Positions 1 to 7,876 of a stretch of DNA of 32,113 nt are shown here, piece after piece. The stretch covers positions 1 to 32,113 of the forward strand of contig JAVBRX010000006.1 in assembly GCA_031547465.1 (NCBI GenBank). Direction: 5' to 3'. The notes under the pieces are model-generated. The model ran no database searches. It was not told the origin of the DNA and worked only from the letters and a program-made list of their open reading frames with translations. The position numbers were made by a program, and so were the translations under genes. Source of the stretch: Hohaiivirga sp031547465 (GTDB taxonomy: Bacteria; Pseudomonadota; Alphaproteobacteria; Rhizobiales; Beijerinckiaceae). The stretch's first letter is position 1, and each line of letters starts with the position of its first letter.

Positions 1-899
1 ACTGTATCCTCAAGAGCGCGGTGGCGGCGCATGATCGCCAGCGCCTCATCGAGATCGCCCTCGCCGAGATCGCCTTTCTCCAGAACCTTCGACCAGAAGG
101 CGCGCTCGGCCTTGCTGCCGCGCCGATAGGACAGGACGACCGGAAGCGTAATCTTCCCCTCGCGGAAGTCATCGCCGACGTTCTTGCCGAGATGAGCGCT
201 GGAACCGCCATAATCGAGGGCATCGTCGATCAACTGGAAAGCGATGCCGAGATTCATACCGTAACTGCGGCAAGCCGCTTGCTCCGCCTTCGGGCGGTCG
301 GCGATCACCGGCCCAACCTCGCAGGCGGCAGCGAACAGTTCCGCCGTCTTGCAACGGATCACGGCGAGATAGGCATCCTCCGTCGTCTCCATGTTCTTGG
401 CGGCGGCAAGCTGCATTACCTCGCCTTCGGCGATGACAGCAGCGGCGGTGGAGAGAATATCGAGCGCCTGTAGCGAACCAACCTCGACCATCATCTTGAA
501 AGCCTGGCCGAGGAGAAAATCGCCGACCAGAACACTCGCCTCGTTACCCCAGCGGATGCGGGCCGCAACCTTGCCGCGGCGCATGTCGCTCTCGTCCACG
601 ACATCGTCGTGAAGTAGCGTCGCCGTGTGCATGAACTCAACGCTCGCCGCCAGCTTGACATGCCCCTCATCACGATACCCGCTCAGGGCGGCTGTCGCCA
701 GCGTCAGCATCGGGCGCAGCCGCTTGCCCCCGGAAGAAATCAGATGGTTCGCCACTTCCGGGATCAGCGTCACGTCGGAGCCGGTTCGCGACAAAATCAT
801 GCCGTTCACCCGTTGCATGTCGTCAGCGACCAGACGGACCAGAGCTTCGATGCTTTTGGCCTCAGCGGTTTTATTATCCAGCGGTACGACAACGCCCAC
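1..899 (-). CDS. ispB: Polyprenyl (octaprenyl-type) diphosphate synthase, 3' end cut by window edge
   Basis: Trans-prenyltransferase that builds the long isoprenoid tail of ubiquinone from FPP/GPP and IPP. Reading the minus strand gives an open frame with the family's landmarks: GGKRLRP near residue 60, the first aspartate-rich motif in HDDVVDESDMRRG, and the second in FQLIDDALDYGG. The C-terminal part lies outside the window. The only start before the upstream in-frame stop is GTG at 899, giving a protein beginning VGVVVPLDNKTAEA; an internal ATG 28 codons later would remove helix A. No strong Shine-Dalgarno is seen before the GTG. It is divergent from the small ORF/methyltransferase pair. 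The family call is certain; the exact chain length of the product cannot be read from sequence. Confidence 0.93.
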   Translation of the reverse strand, partial: MGVVVPLDNKTAEAKSIEALVRLVADDMQRVNGMILSRTGSDVTLIPEVANHLISSGGKRLRPMLTLATAALSGYRDEGHVKLAASVEFMHTATLLHDDVVDESDMRRGKVAARIRWGNEASVLVGDFLLGQAFKMMVEVGSLQALDILSTAAAVIAEGEVMQLAAAKNMETTEDAYLAVIRCKTAELFAAACEVGPVIADRPKAEQAACRSYGMNLGIAFQLIDDALDYGGSSAHLGKNVGDDFREGKITLPVVLSYRRGSKAERAFWSKVLEKGDLGEGDLDEALAIMRRHRALEDT

Positions 900-955
900 G
901 TTCGCGACCCCAAGTTGCGGCTCTCGAAGAGTTAGAGCGGATTGCGTTTACAGGA

Positions 956-1005
956 AATAGCCAGGGTTGGCTATTCGGTGGAGTTCACGAAAAGCAATTT
1001 TTCGT
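956..1005. repeat. Two adjacent perfect 7-bp inverted repeats in the ispB divergent region
   Basis: AATAGCC (956-962) pairs with GGCTATT (969-975) across a 6-nt loop, and ACGAAAA (987-993) pairs with TTTTCGT (999-1005) across 5 nt. They sit 11 nt apart in the 161-nt gap between the ispB start and the divergent small ORF. They could be operator half-sites or small RNA hairpins in the ispB leader. No known regulator motif was recognised. Confidence 0.4.
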
Positions 1006-1060
1006 TACCTTTCGCGAAGCTAGGGCATGTTTTGCGCAACCGCACATTCCCCCACGAAAA

Positions 1061-1228
1061 ATGCCTCACGACATTCATCTCGATCCGGAAACGCTCAGGC
1101 AGCAGCATCCTTATGCCTTGCAAGGCGCCGGGCATTCCTTGCGTTACATTCATCTTCTCCGTAAATGCAACCATCCTGTTGAACCACAGATACCGCCTGA
1201 GCAGACTGAACTGGGAGAACGATCTTGA
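1061..1228 (+). CDS. Hypothetical 55-aa small protein, overlapping the methyltransferase start
   Basis: An ATG-started frame encodes a 55-residue, His/Pro/Glu-rich soluble peptide beginning MPHDIHLDPETLRQQH and ending TELGERS. No family was recognised; it does not resemble the DUF2007 proteins often found near ispB. Its TGA stop (1226-1228) overlaps the TTG start of the next gene in a TTGA tetranucleotide, the arrangement expected for translational coupling. It might therefore be a leader or coupling peptide for the methyltransferase. Against it: no convincing Shine-Dalgarno precedes the ATG and the length is near chance. It lies immediately downstream of the paired inverted repeats. Confidence 0.4.
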   Translation: MPHDIHLDPETLRQQHPYALQGAGHSLRYIHLLRKCNHPVEPQIPPEQTELGERS

Positions 1229-2004
1229 CCGGCGAAGCCCCCAAGGTTGCAGCAGATTCCCTTCTGGCGGGAGCTGTTACGCTGTTGCAGCCTGTCAAAG
1301 GACACCGTGCCGGAACCGACGCGGTGCTTCTGGCAGCGGCAGCAGCACCTCTGGCCAAGGGTATTTTGATTGATGCCGGAGCCGCCAGCGGAGCAGTCGG
1401 CCTGATGGCACTGCGCCGTAACCCTGGAACGGAAGCTATTTTCATCGAGCAGGACGCATTTCTGACGGAACTTTGCCGTCGCAATATCGCCACCAACGGA
1501 CTGGCAAACGCACGAGCAGTCACGGCGGATATCCTGAATGCGAAAGTGCTGGCGACTCAAGGCATTTCCGGCGGCATAGCCGACATGCTCGTCACTAATC
1601 CGCCGTTTCTCGACCCGGCCCGCGCCCGGCTTTCCCCCGATGCCGGGCGAACCGCCGCTCATGCCTTGACGAATGGAACGCTGGCCGACTGGATCGCCGC
1701 CTGTGCGCGTCTGCTCAAGACCAAGGGCTTACTACACCTGATTCACCGCGCCGACCGGCTCGACGACGTTCTCGCCAGCCTGTCGAACGGCTTCGGTTCC
1801 ATCCGGATTCGCGCCATTCATCCAAGGGCGGAAGAAATGGCGATTCGCATCGTCGTGCGCGCCATCAAAGGAGGAAAAGGGCCGCTTGGCATCGACCCAC
1901 CCCTCATTCTGCACGATGCAACGGGGTGTTTCACGCCTGAGGCCGCCGCCCTGCATAATGGCTCGCAGACCGGGCTGTTCGAGCGTATGAAGATAAAAAC
2001 ATAA
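1225..2004 (+). CDS. SAM-dependent N6-adenine methyltransferase, YfiC/TrmN6-like
   Basis: Class I methyltransferase of the COG4123 group, whose characterised member YfiC/TrmN6 methylates A37 of tRNA-Val. Visible features: an N-terminal QPVKGHRAGTDAVLLAA block typical of the group (residues 22-38), the SAM-binding loop as DAGAASGAVGL (50-60), and the catalytic NPPF (125-128) used by N6-adenine methylases. Length, 259 aa, is normal. The start is TTG at 1225: an in-frame TGA lies 15 nt upstream, a GGGAG Shine-Dalgarno sits 7 nt before it, and no other start lies between. The TTG overlaps the stop of the preceding 55-aa ORF. The substrate (tRNA versus another RNA) is inferred from the family only. 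Confidence 0.85.
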   Translation: MTGEAPKVAADSLLAGAVTLLQPVKGHRAGTDAVLLAAAAAPLAKGILIDAGAASGAVGLMALRRNPGTEAIFIEQDAFLTELCRRNIATNGLANARAVTADILNAKVLATQGISGGIADMLVTNPPFLDPARARLSPDAGRTAAHALTNGTLADWIAACARLLKTKGLLHLIHRADRLDDVLASLSNGFGSIRIRAIHPRAEEMAIRIVVRAIKGGKGPLGIDPPLILHDATGCFTPEAAALHNGSQTGLFERMKIKT

Positions 2005-2006
2005 AT

Positions 2007-2032
2007 CCCGCCGATACATCTGCATCGGCGGG
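2007..2032. terminator. Hairpin terminator between convergent genes
   Basis: A perfect 9-bp stem CCCGCCGAT/ATCGGCGGG with an 8-nt loop starts 3 nt after the methyltransferase stop and precedes the convergent secreted-protein gene. The right side has only a weak T-rich tail, but on the minus strand it is followed by ATTTATGTTTTTATC. It probably serves both directions. Confidence 0.6.
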
Positions 2033-2076
2033 ACCATTATTTCAGCACCTGTTCAGGTGGGTATCAAGAGTATGCC

Positions 2077-2373
2077 TCAGCGGCAAACCCGCACGGAGCG
2101 AACGATGTAGCGATAGCCGTTCCAGGCCCGCTTACGTTCAACCCAGCAACGTACCGCCGGGCGGGGAACTGGACGAACGACGGTGCGGCCATAAACCCGG
2201 CCACGACGATAATAATCGTTCCGGTAATATTGAACCGTCTGTACGCCATTTTTCTGAACCTGGGCAGATTCGACGGCTGCGGCGGGAACCATAGCCGCCT
2301 GGGCCGGAGCAACAGCCATCGATCCCAGGCCAATCATGGCCGAACCAATAAGACCTAAGAGAAGCTTGCGCAT
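2077..2373 (-). CDS. Small secreted Arg/Tyr-rich hypothetical protein
   Basis: 98 aa. The N terminus is a clear Sec signal peptide (MRKLLLGLIG, hydrophobic core, cleavage near APAQA, about residue 26). The mature part is basic and Tyr-rich (VQYYRNDYYRRGR, then VVRPVPRPAV), with two cysteines in the last third (RCWVERKRAW and the final VCR) that could form a disulfide in the periplasm. The start at 2373 is preceded by AAAGGA at good spacing; a 16-codon upstream extension is possible but lacks a ribosome site. Similar short exported YYRRGR-type proteins of unknown function occur in alphaproteobacteria. A promoter-like pair lies 87-115 nt upstream. No function is proposed. Confidence 0.7.
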   Translation of the reverse strand: MRKLLLGLIGSAMIGLGSMAVAPAQAAMVPAAAVESAQVQKNGVQTVQYYRNDYYRRGRVYGRTVVRPVPRPAVRCWVERKRAWNGYRYIVRSVRVCR

Positions 2374-2667
2374 GTGTATCCTTTCCACGTTCTGAAGCCC
2401 TGTCGAGGCCGCGTTCCACATCTTGGATCTGGAGTCGAACCCGCACCTGCGACCTTAACATTATCGTCGCATTGATAAACCGTAACAACTGAATAATCCG
2501 TTGCCGGCTCATTCATCCGTAATTCATCTAAACTTTGCCGCCGGATACTGAATTTCCTTGAAAACAAGGCGGCAGACGACACTCTCGTCAGAGCGGGGGA
2601 AATATTTTCACGTTTCGTCAACCGTGTTCGACAATAATCAGCGCTCCGGACTACAGGAGGTTCCCCC
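2374..2667. other. Divergent intergenic region without a gene
   Basis: 294 nt separate the secreted-protein gene (minus) from the S49 peptidase (plus). It contains the promoter-like pair at 2460-2488 and the AGGAGG ribosome site of the peptidase at about 2656-2661. No credible ORF or structured RNA was seen. Confidence 0.5.
2460..2488 (-). promoter_or_regulatory. Putative sigma70 promoter of the secreted-protein gene
   Basis: On the minus strand, TTGTTA (2488-2483), a 17-nt spacer and GATAAT (2465-2460). The implied transcript has a leader of about 80 nt before the start codon at 2373. Matches are 4/6 and 5/6 to the consensus; not tested. Confidence 0.45.
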
Positions 2668-3528
2668 GTGCCCTATGCAGTCATCGACCGATTGACCGCT
2701 CTCATCCCTGCAAGGTTCCGTTCAAATCGCCCTACCGTTCCGGTGGTCCGCCTCTCCGGAGCCATCGGTGTTTCCCTGCCGCTGCGGGACGGACTGACCC
2801 TCGCTTCCTGCACTTCGGCCCTGGAGCGTGCGTTTGCGACCAAGGGCGCGAAAGCTGTAGCCCTCGTCATCAATTCCCCCGGCGGTTCACCGGTGCAATC
2901 ACATCTGATCGTCAAACGCATCCGCGCCCTGGCAAGCGAAAAATCGCTGCCGGTCTATGCCTTCCTCGAAGATGTGGCGGCTTCCGGCGGCTACATGCTC
3001 GCCTGTGCGGCGGACGAGATTTACGCCGACCCATCTTCGATCATCGGCTCCATCGGCGTTATTACCTCCGGTTTCGGGTTTACCCGCCTGCTCGATAAAG
3101 TCGGCATCGAGCGCCGAGTTCACACCGCCGGCGATCACAAGGCAATGCTCGATCCGTTCCAGCCGGAGAACCCGGACGATATCGAACGCCTGAAGGAGAT
3201 TCAGGCCGAGATCCACAAGGCATTCATCGCCTTGGTCAGCGAGCGGCGTGGCGAGCGGCTGAACGACATTGCGGGCGATCTGTTCTCGGGCGCATTCTGG
3301 GTCGGTAATGCCGTGAAAGAACGCGGCCTTGTCGACGGCTTCGGCGATCTGCGATCCATCTTGCGTGAAAAATTCGGCGACAAGGTCGATCTACGGCTGA
3401 CTCCCGGCAAAAAGCCGCCCCTTCTCGCCCGCCTGATGGGCCAGGGAACCGCGCTTGCCATGTCCGACGCCGGAGCCGTTCTGGCAACGCTGGAAGAGCG
3501 GGCATTGTGGGGACGGTTCGGGTTGTAA
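2668..3528 (+). CDS. S49 family signal-peptide-peptidase-like serine protease (short SppA type)
   Basis: 286-aa peptidase of the SppA/SohB family, which cleaves leftover signal peptides or membrane-protein fragments using a Ser-Lys dyad. The nucleophile is Ser106 in DVAASGGYML; the general base is Lys158 in AGDHKAMLDPF. The NSPGG loop (69-73) and SSIIGSIGV block (123-131) are intact. It lacks an obvious N-terminal transmembrane helix, so it may be cytoplasmic or peripheral, unlike long SppA. The GTG start is preceded by AGGAGG, which fixes it. In many alphaproteobacteria the same protease sits beside a YfiC-like methyltransferase, as here. A role in membrane protein turnover is inferred. Confidence 0.88.
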   Translation: MPYAVIDRLTALIPARFRSNRPTVPVVRLSGAIGVSLPLRDGLTLASCTSALERAFATKGAKAVALVINSPGGSPVQSHLIVKRIRALASEKSLPVYAFLEDVAASGGYMLACAADEIYADPSSIIGSIGVITSGFGFTRLLDKVGIERRVHTAGDHKAMLDPFQPENPDDIERLKEIQAEIHKAFIALVSERRGERLNDIAGDLFSGAFWVGNAVKERGLVDGFGDLRSILREKFGDKVDLRLTPGKKPPLLARLMGQGTALAMSDAGAVLATLEERALWGRFGL

Positions 3529-3567
3529 GGTCAGCTTCCCTTGAAACGCTGCCTTATCGCCCGAACA

Positions 3568-4248
3568 TCAAGCCATCGTCACAAGTTGCAAGGCATTGAG
3601 CATTGCATGGGCGGAGACAAAGGGCCAGAGCATTGGCCGCTTCATGTACAGAGCGCCCCAGCCGCCCCCGAGGACGATGGCGACAATCGCTCCCGTCAAA
3701 CCCTGATCGAGAAAGTATCCGAGGCGGATCATGGTGCCTGCGGCGATGGCCGTTCCGACATAATCGCCGGGGTATATTCTGGCGAAAACCGCCTGCGTAT
3801 AGCCGAGCAGAAAAAACTCTTCGAACATGGCACCGATAATGGAATAACAAAGGATCAGAGCCATCGGCAGATTATCGGCGAGCGTCATGGACGCCGATGC
3901 CTGCCCTTCGGTTTCGGCCATCGTCTTTACCAACGGCATAAGAAACTGAAAACAAAGAAAGGTCAGGACGAACAGAACCACACCGAAAGCTGTTCGCCCT
4001 AAGGTTATATCGAGTTGAAAATCGTTCGGACGCCAACCTCGCCACCAGAGGAACACGACCGACAACCCGCCCAGACCAAGGTAAACACCGATCGTGGCAA
4101 CGAGGGCATCGGCAGTAATCGTTATCGAAGATTGCGAGCCGGTTGTATCCGCAAACAGCGCCTGCGTGATGGACGGCAACAGGAAAAGCGAAAAACACAA
4201 GGCCATGATGGCCAGATATTCGATAACGTATTGCTTCCGTTCGCTCAT
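3568..4248 (-). CDS. CPBP (CAAX/bacteriocin-protection)-like membrane protein, degenerate active site
   Basis: 226 aa with about six hydrophobic segments. The pattern recalls the CPBP glutamic-type intramembrane endopeptidases. Motif 1 survives as EEFFLLG (Glu143, Glu144), but the arginine of EExxxR is Leu148. The motif-2 FxxxH histidine is absent in RLGYFLDQG (about 175-183). The motif-3 histidine and asparagine remain in SAHAMLNAL (His214, Asn218). It may be a non-catalytic paralogue or a divergent protease. It is convergent with the S49 peptidase and lies 188 nt after gcvPB on the same strand. The ATG at 4248 has only a weak G-rich ribosome site. Family membership is likely; enzyme activity is doubtful. 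Confidence 0.65.
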   Translation of the reverse strand: MSERKQYVIEYLAIMALCFSLFLLPSITQALFADTTGSQSSITITADALVATIGVYLGLGGLSVVFLWWRGWRPNDFQLDITLGRTAFGVVLFVLTFLCFQFLMPLVKTMAETEGQASASMTLADNLPMALILCYSIIGAMFEEFFLLGYTQAVFARIYPGDYVGTAIAAGTMIRLGYFLDQGLTGAIVAIVLGGGWGALYMKRPMLWPFVSAHAMLNALQLVTMA

Positions 4249-4399
4249 GACGGCCCGCCGTGCCCATAATTCATGTGCGACCGTTCTCCCGGAACCGGTA
4301 GCCGTTCATCGCATCGTATCCGGATGCATCAACCACGATCCGAAGCATCCGGCAAGAAGCTGAATATTCCAGAGCCACAGAAAACCAGTCAACCACCAG

Positions 4400-4417
4400 C
4401 CGGGGGGCATCCCCCGG
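4400..4417 (-). terminator. Possible terminator after gcvPB
   Basis: CCGGGGG (4400-4406) and CCCCCGG (4411-4417) form a 7-bp all-GC stem with a 4-nt loop, 20 nt after the gcvPB stop. On the minus strand it is followed by GGTTGACTGGTTTTC, so the U tract is poor. It may end or attenuate the gcv transcript before the CPBP-like gene. Confidence 0.4.
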
Positions 4418-4436
4418 CCCGCTATGAACTCTGCTC

Positions 4437-6017
4437 TCATACCGTTCTATTCGCCGCGTCGCTAAGCGGCGGCGCCGGCGTCCATTTCAGGATCGGATTG
4501 CGGGCGGCGCGGGTCTCGTCGAGGCGGCGGCGCGGCGCGTGGTAGGGCGCGCCGGTGAAACGCTCCGCATCGCCGCGTTTTGCCGCCATGGCTAGATCGC
4601 GCAAGGCAGCGATGAAGAGATCAAGGGAGGCTTTCGATTCCGATTCCGTCGGCTCGATCAGCATCGCGCCATGAACGACCAGTGGAAAATACATGGTCAT
4701 CGGATGATAGCCCTCATCGATCATCGCCTTCGCGACATCGAGAGTGGTGACACCGGTATCCTTGAGCCACGTATCGTCAAACAGAGCCTCGTGCATACAC
4801 GGTTTATCGCCGAACGGAGCACTCAGAAGGTCGGACAGGCAGACGCGAATATAATTGGCGGACAACACTGCATCCTCGGATGCCAGCTTCATACCGTCGC
4901 CGCCATGTGACAGCATGTAGGTCAATGCCCGCACGAACATGCCCATCTGGCCGTGGAACGCCGCCATTCTTCCGAAAGCCGTGCCTTCGGAAACGTCCTC
5001 CACCAGTTCGAGCATCCCATGCGTCTCGCGCACGAACGGCACCGGCGCGAACGGGGCGAGACGGCTCGACAACACCACCGGCCCGGAACCGGGACCACCG
5101 CCGCCGTGCGGGGTGGAGAAGGTTTTATGCAGGTTGATGTGCATGGCGTCGATATTGAGATCACCAGGGCGGACCTTGCCGACGATGGCGTTGAAATTCG
5201 CACCGTCGCAGTAGAAATAACCGCCCGCCTCGTGCAGGGCCGCGCCGATTTCCGCCACATCCGGCTCGAACAGACCGCAGGTATTCGGATTGGTGAGCAT
5301 GATCGCCGCCACATCCGGGCAGAGAAGCGCCTTCACGTCCGCGAGTGCGACTCGACCATCTTCCCGCGCCGGAACCGGCTTGACGGTGAAGCCGATGGCT
5401 GCGGCGGTCGCCGGATTGGTGCCGTGAGCAGATTCCGGCACCAGCACGACTTTGCGCGTCGCGCCCTCGCCCCGGGCGGCGATGGCTGCCTTGATCGCCA
5501 TCATGCCGCACATTTCGCCATGCGCCCCGGCCTTCGGCGACAAAGCCACCGCTTCCATGCCGGTCAGCGCCAGCAATGTGTGCGCCAACTCATTCATGAG
5601 CCGCAAGGCCCCCTGCGCCGTGGAGACAGGCTGCAACGGATGCACATCGGCAAAACCGGGCAGCCGCGCCATGCGCTCGTTGAGCCGGGCGTTATGTTTC
5701 ATGGTGCAGGAGCCGAGCGGGAACAACCCGGTATCGATGCCGAAATTCATCTGCGACAGCCGCACGTAATGGCGCACCGCCTCAGGTTCCGACAGACCGG
5801 GCAGGCCGATGGACGCTTTCCGCTCCAGCCCGCCGAGACGCGGCGTGAATGCCTCCGACTCATCGAGATCGACGCCGCTGACATCGACGCGCCCGATCTC
5901 GAACAGCAGCGGCTCAAGCTGCATCAGGGCGCGATTGCCGGTAAAGGTTTTATGGTTTGCGGAAGATTCTGCCACATTGCCCGCATTGCTGGGGCGTCCC
6001 TGATCGTTCATCATCAT
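4437..6017 (-). CDS. gcvPB: Glycine dehydrogenase (decarboxylating), subunit 2
   Basis: C-terminal-type subunit of the split P-protein, the PLP enzyme that decarboxylates glycine and passes the aminomethyl group to lipoyl-GcvH. The PLP lysine is Lys298 in HINLHKTFSTPHGGGG. Other hallmarks are LGSCTMKHNARLNE (101-114), SAHGTNPATAA (197-207) and YCDGANFNA (269-277). Length, 526 aa, is slightly long because of an N-terminal tail of about 30 residues. Three ATG codons in a row begin the gene; the first overlaps the gcvPA stop (ATGA), and GGGAGG lies 4, 7 and 10 nt before the three. The second may be the best spaced, but the difference is only 1-2 residues. Confidence 0.97.
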   Translation of the reverse strand: MMMNDQGRPSNAGNVAESSANHKTFTGNRALMQLEPLLFEIGRVDVSGVDLDESEAFTPRLGGLERKASIGLPGLSEPEAVRHYVRLSQMNFGIDTGLFPLGSCTMKHNARLNERMARLPGFADVHPLQPVSTAQGALRLMNELAHTLLALTGMEAVALSPKAGAHGEMCGMMAIKAAIAARGEGATRKVVLVPESAHGTNPATAAAIGFTVKPVPAREDGRVALADVKALLCPDVAAIMLTNPNTCGLFEPDVAEIGAALHEAGGYFYCDGANFNAIVGKVRPGDLNIDAMHINLHKTFSTPHGGGGPGSGPVVLSSRLAPFAPVPFVRETHGMLELVEDVSEGTAFGRMAAFHGQMGMFVRALTYMLSHGGDGMKLASEDAVLSANYIRVCLSDLLSAPFGDKPCMHEALFDDTWLKDTGVTTLDVAKAMIDEGYHPMTMYFPLVVHGAMLIEPTESESKASLDLFIAALRDLAMAAKRGDAERFTGAPYHAPRRRLDETRAARNPILKWTPAPPLSDAANRTV

Positions 6018-7354
6018 AACACCTCCCGCAAAGCGGCGATGAAAGCGGCGCGGTCGCTGTCAGTCGTGATTTCCGTCGAGGCGACGAGCAGGAGATCGTC
6101 CAACCCCGCCTTCGGTAAAAGCCGCGATACCGGCACACCACCGAGAACGCGGCGCTTTGCCATTGCCTCGACCACATCCGCCGCCGGTTTCAGCAACTTC
6201 AGCGTAAACTCATTGAAGAACGCCTTGTTGAGGACGCTCACGCCCTTCACGTCCGCTGCCATCTCCGCCAGTTTCACGGCATTGGCGTGGTTGATCCGCG
6301 CCAAACGCCGCAACCCGGCCTCGCCGAGGAGCGCCATGTGAATAGTAAAGGCGAGGCTGCATAGGCCGGAATTGGTGCAGATGTTCGAGGTCGCCTTGTC
6401 GCGGCGGATATGCTGCTCGCGGGTCGAGAGCGTCAGCACGAAACCGCGCCGCCCTTCGGCATCCACCGTCTCGCCGCATAACCGCCCCGGAGCCTGGCGG
6501 ATGTATTTGTTCTTTGTGGCGAACAGACCGAGATACGGCCCGCCGAAATTGAGCGCGTTGCCGATGGATTGTCCCTCGCCGACGACGATGTCCGCCCCCA
6601 TGTCGCCCGGCGGCGTCACCAGCCCGAGGGAGACCGCCTCGGTGAAAACGGCAATCAACAACGCACCGTGCGCGTGCGCCTTGTCGGCAAGCGCCTTGAG
6701 GTTACGCAGATTGCCGAATACATCCGGCGTCTGCACAACGACACAGGAAACCGTATTGTCGATTTTCGAGAGTAAATCCTCCTGCCCCATCGGGTCGGGG
6801 AGCAGCTTCATTACCTCGCCACCCGCCATGTCGGAGAGCGTCTCGACGACCTGCACATAATGCGGATGCAGCCCGCCGGAGAGCAGCGCCTTATTGCGCT
6901 TCGTCACCCGATGCGCCATCTGCACGGCTTCGGCGGTTGCCGTCGAGCCATCATACATCGAAGCGTTGGCGACCTCCATACCGGTCAGCGCCGCAACCTG
7001 TGTCTGGAACTCGAACAGGTATTGCAACGTCCCTTGCGCGATTTCCGGCTGATACGGTGTGTAGCTCGTCAGGAACTCGGAACGCTGGATCAGATGGTCC
7101 ACCGAGGCCGGAACATGGTGCTTATAAGCCCCTGCGCCGCAAAAGAACGGCACGGACGACGCGGCAACACTTTCCTCCGCCATGGCGGAGAGAAGACGTT
7201 CAACCTCCATCTCGCCTTTATGGCGCGGCAGGTCGAGGGGCTTTTGCAGGAGCTTGCCTTTCGGCACATCAGCGAACAGTGCATCGACGGTCTTGACGCC
7301 GACCCGCGCCAGCATGTCGGCGCGATCCGCATCGGTCAGGGGAAGGTAACGCAT
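6014..7354 (-). CDS. gcvPA: Glycine dehydrogenase (decarboxylating), subunit 1
   Basis: 446-aa N-terminal-type half of the split P-protein; forms the functional heterotetramer with GcvPB. The start MRYLPLTDADRADML is classic for the subunit. Further landmarks are FLTSYTPYQPEIAQGTLQ, SMYDGSTATAEA and the glycine-rich ALNFGGPYLGLFA. The ATG at 7354 is preceded by GGAG at 5 nt. The stop TGA overlaps the first ATG of gcvPB, so the two subunits are probably made in equal amounts by coupling. It is separated from gcvH by 121 nt holding a hairpin, the widest gap in the operon. No missing residues noticed. Confidence 0.97.
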   Translation of the reverse strand: MRYLPLTDADRADMLARVGVKTVDALFADVPKGKLLQKPLDLPRHKGEMEVERLLSAMAEESVAASSVPFFCGAGAYKHHVPASVDHLIQRSEFLTSYTPYQPEIAQGTLQYLFEFQTQVAALTGMEVANASMYDGSTATAEAVQMAHRVTKRNKALLSGGLHPHYVQVVETLSDMAGGEVMKLLPDPMGQEDLLSKIDNTVSCVVVQTPDVFGNLRNLKALADKAHAHGALLIAVFTEAVSLGLVTPPGDMGADIVVGEGQSIGNALNFGGPYLGLFATKNKYIRQAPGRLCGETVDAEGRRGFVLTLSTREQHIRRDKATSNICTNSGLCSLAFTIHMALLGEAGLRRLARINHANAVKLAEMAADVKGVSVLNKAFFNEFTLKLLKPAADVVEAMAKRRVLGGVPVSRLLPKAGLDDLLLVASTEITTDSDRAAFIAALREVL

Positions 7355-7446
7355 TCTGGCTCCAGCCGTTTACAGCGTTTCAACACACGGGATTGCGCTA
7401 GTGGTACGGCCGAAGCAGATGGTTCCCATCCGTTTCGACAAGTCGT

Positions 7447-7470
7447 CCCACCAAATCAATATTTCGTGGG
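7447..7470 (-). other. Hairpin just downstream of gcvH
   Basis: CCCAC-C-AAAT pairs with ATTT-C-GTGGG around a CAAT loop: nine pairs with one internal C-C mismatch. It lies 6 nt after the gcvH stop and has no U tract, so it is more likely an mRNA-stabilising or partial-termination element inside the operon than a full terminator. It may help keep gcvT-gcvH message above gcvP message. Confidence 0.4.
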
Positions 7471-7475
7471 CACGA

Positions 7476-7850
7476 TCAATCGAGGGTCTTGAGATAATCA
7501 CGATAGGCGCTTTCATTCATAAGGCCTGCCAGTTCGCCGGGATCGGAGATCCTGATCTGCATGAACCAGCCGTCGCCAAGCGGATCGTCGTTGACGGTTC
7601 CGGGTGAGCCTTCGAGGGAGGCGTTGATCTTCACCACCTCGCCGCTGAGCGGCGCATAAAGCTCGCTCGCCGCCTTCACGCTCTCGACCACGGCGCACTC
7701 ATCGCCTTTGGCGACACTTTTGCCCAACGGCGGCAGTTCGACGAACACCACATCGCCGAGTTGCGCCTGCGCGTAATCGCTGATACCGACGGTGCCGACA
7801 TCGCCGTCGACACGGATATATTCGTGATCCTTGGTGTAATGGATGCTCAT
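7476..7850 (-). CDS. gcvH: Glycine cleavage system H protein
   Basis: 124-aa lipoyl carrier that shuttles the aminomethyl group from GcvP to GcvT. The lipoylated lysine is Lys59 in VESVKAASELYAPLSGE. The start MSIHYTKDHEYIRVDGD is full length for the family. Further typical blocks are DYAQAQLGDVVFVELP and NDDPLGDGWFMQI. The start ATG is preceded by GAGGG at about 9 nt. It follows gcvT by 26 nt, so the two are clearly co-transcribed. Confidence 0.97.
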   Translation of the reverse strand: MSIHYTKDHEYIRVDGDVGTVGISDYAQAQLGDVVFVELPPLGKSVAKGDECAVVESVKAASELYAPLSGEVVKINASLEGSPGTVNDDPLGDGWFMQIRISDPGELAGLMNESAYRDYLKTLD

Positions 7851-7876
7851 TTTCGTTTACCCTCTGGATAATTCTA

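Noticed and set aside
4953..6341. 462-aa plus-strand open frame
   Set aside because: Antisense to gcvPB/gcvPA, which match their families along the whole length; the frame is a high-GC shadow rich in Arg/His/Gly.
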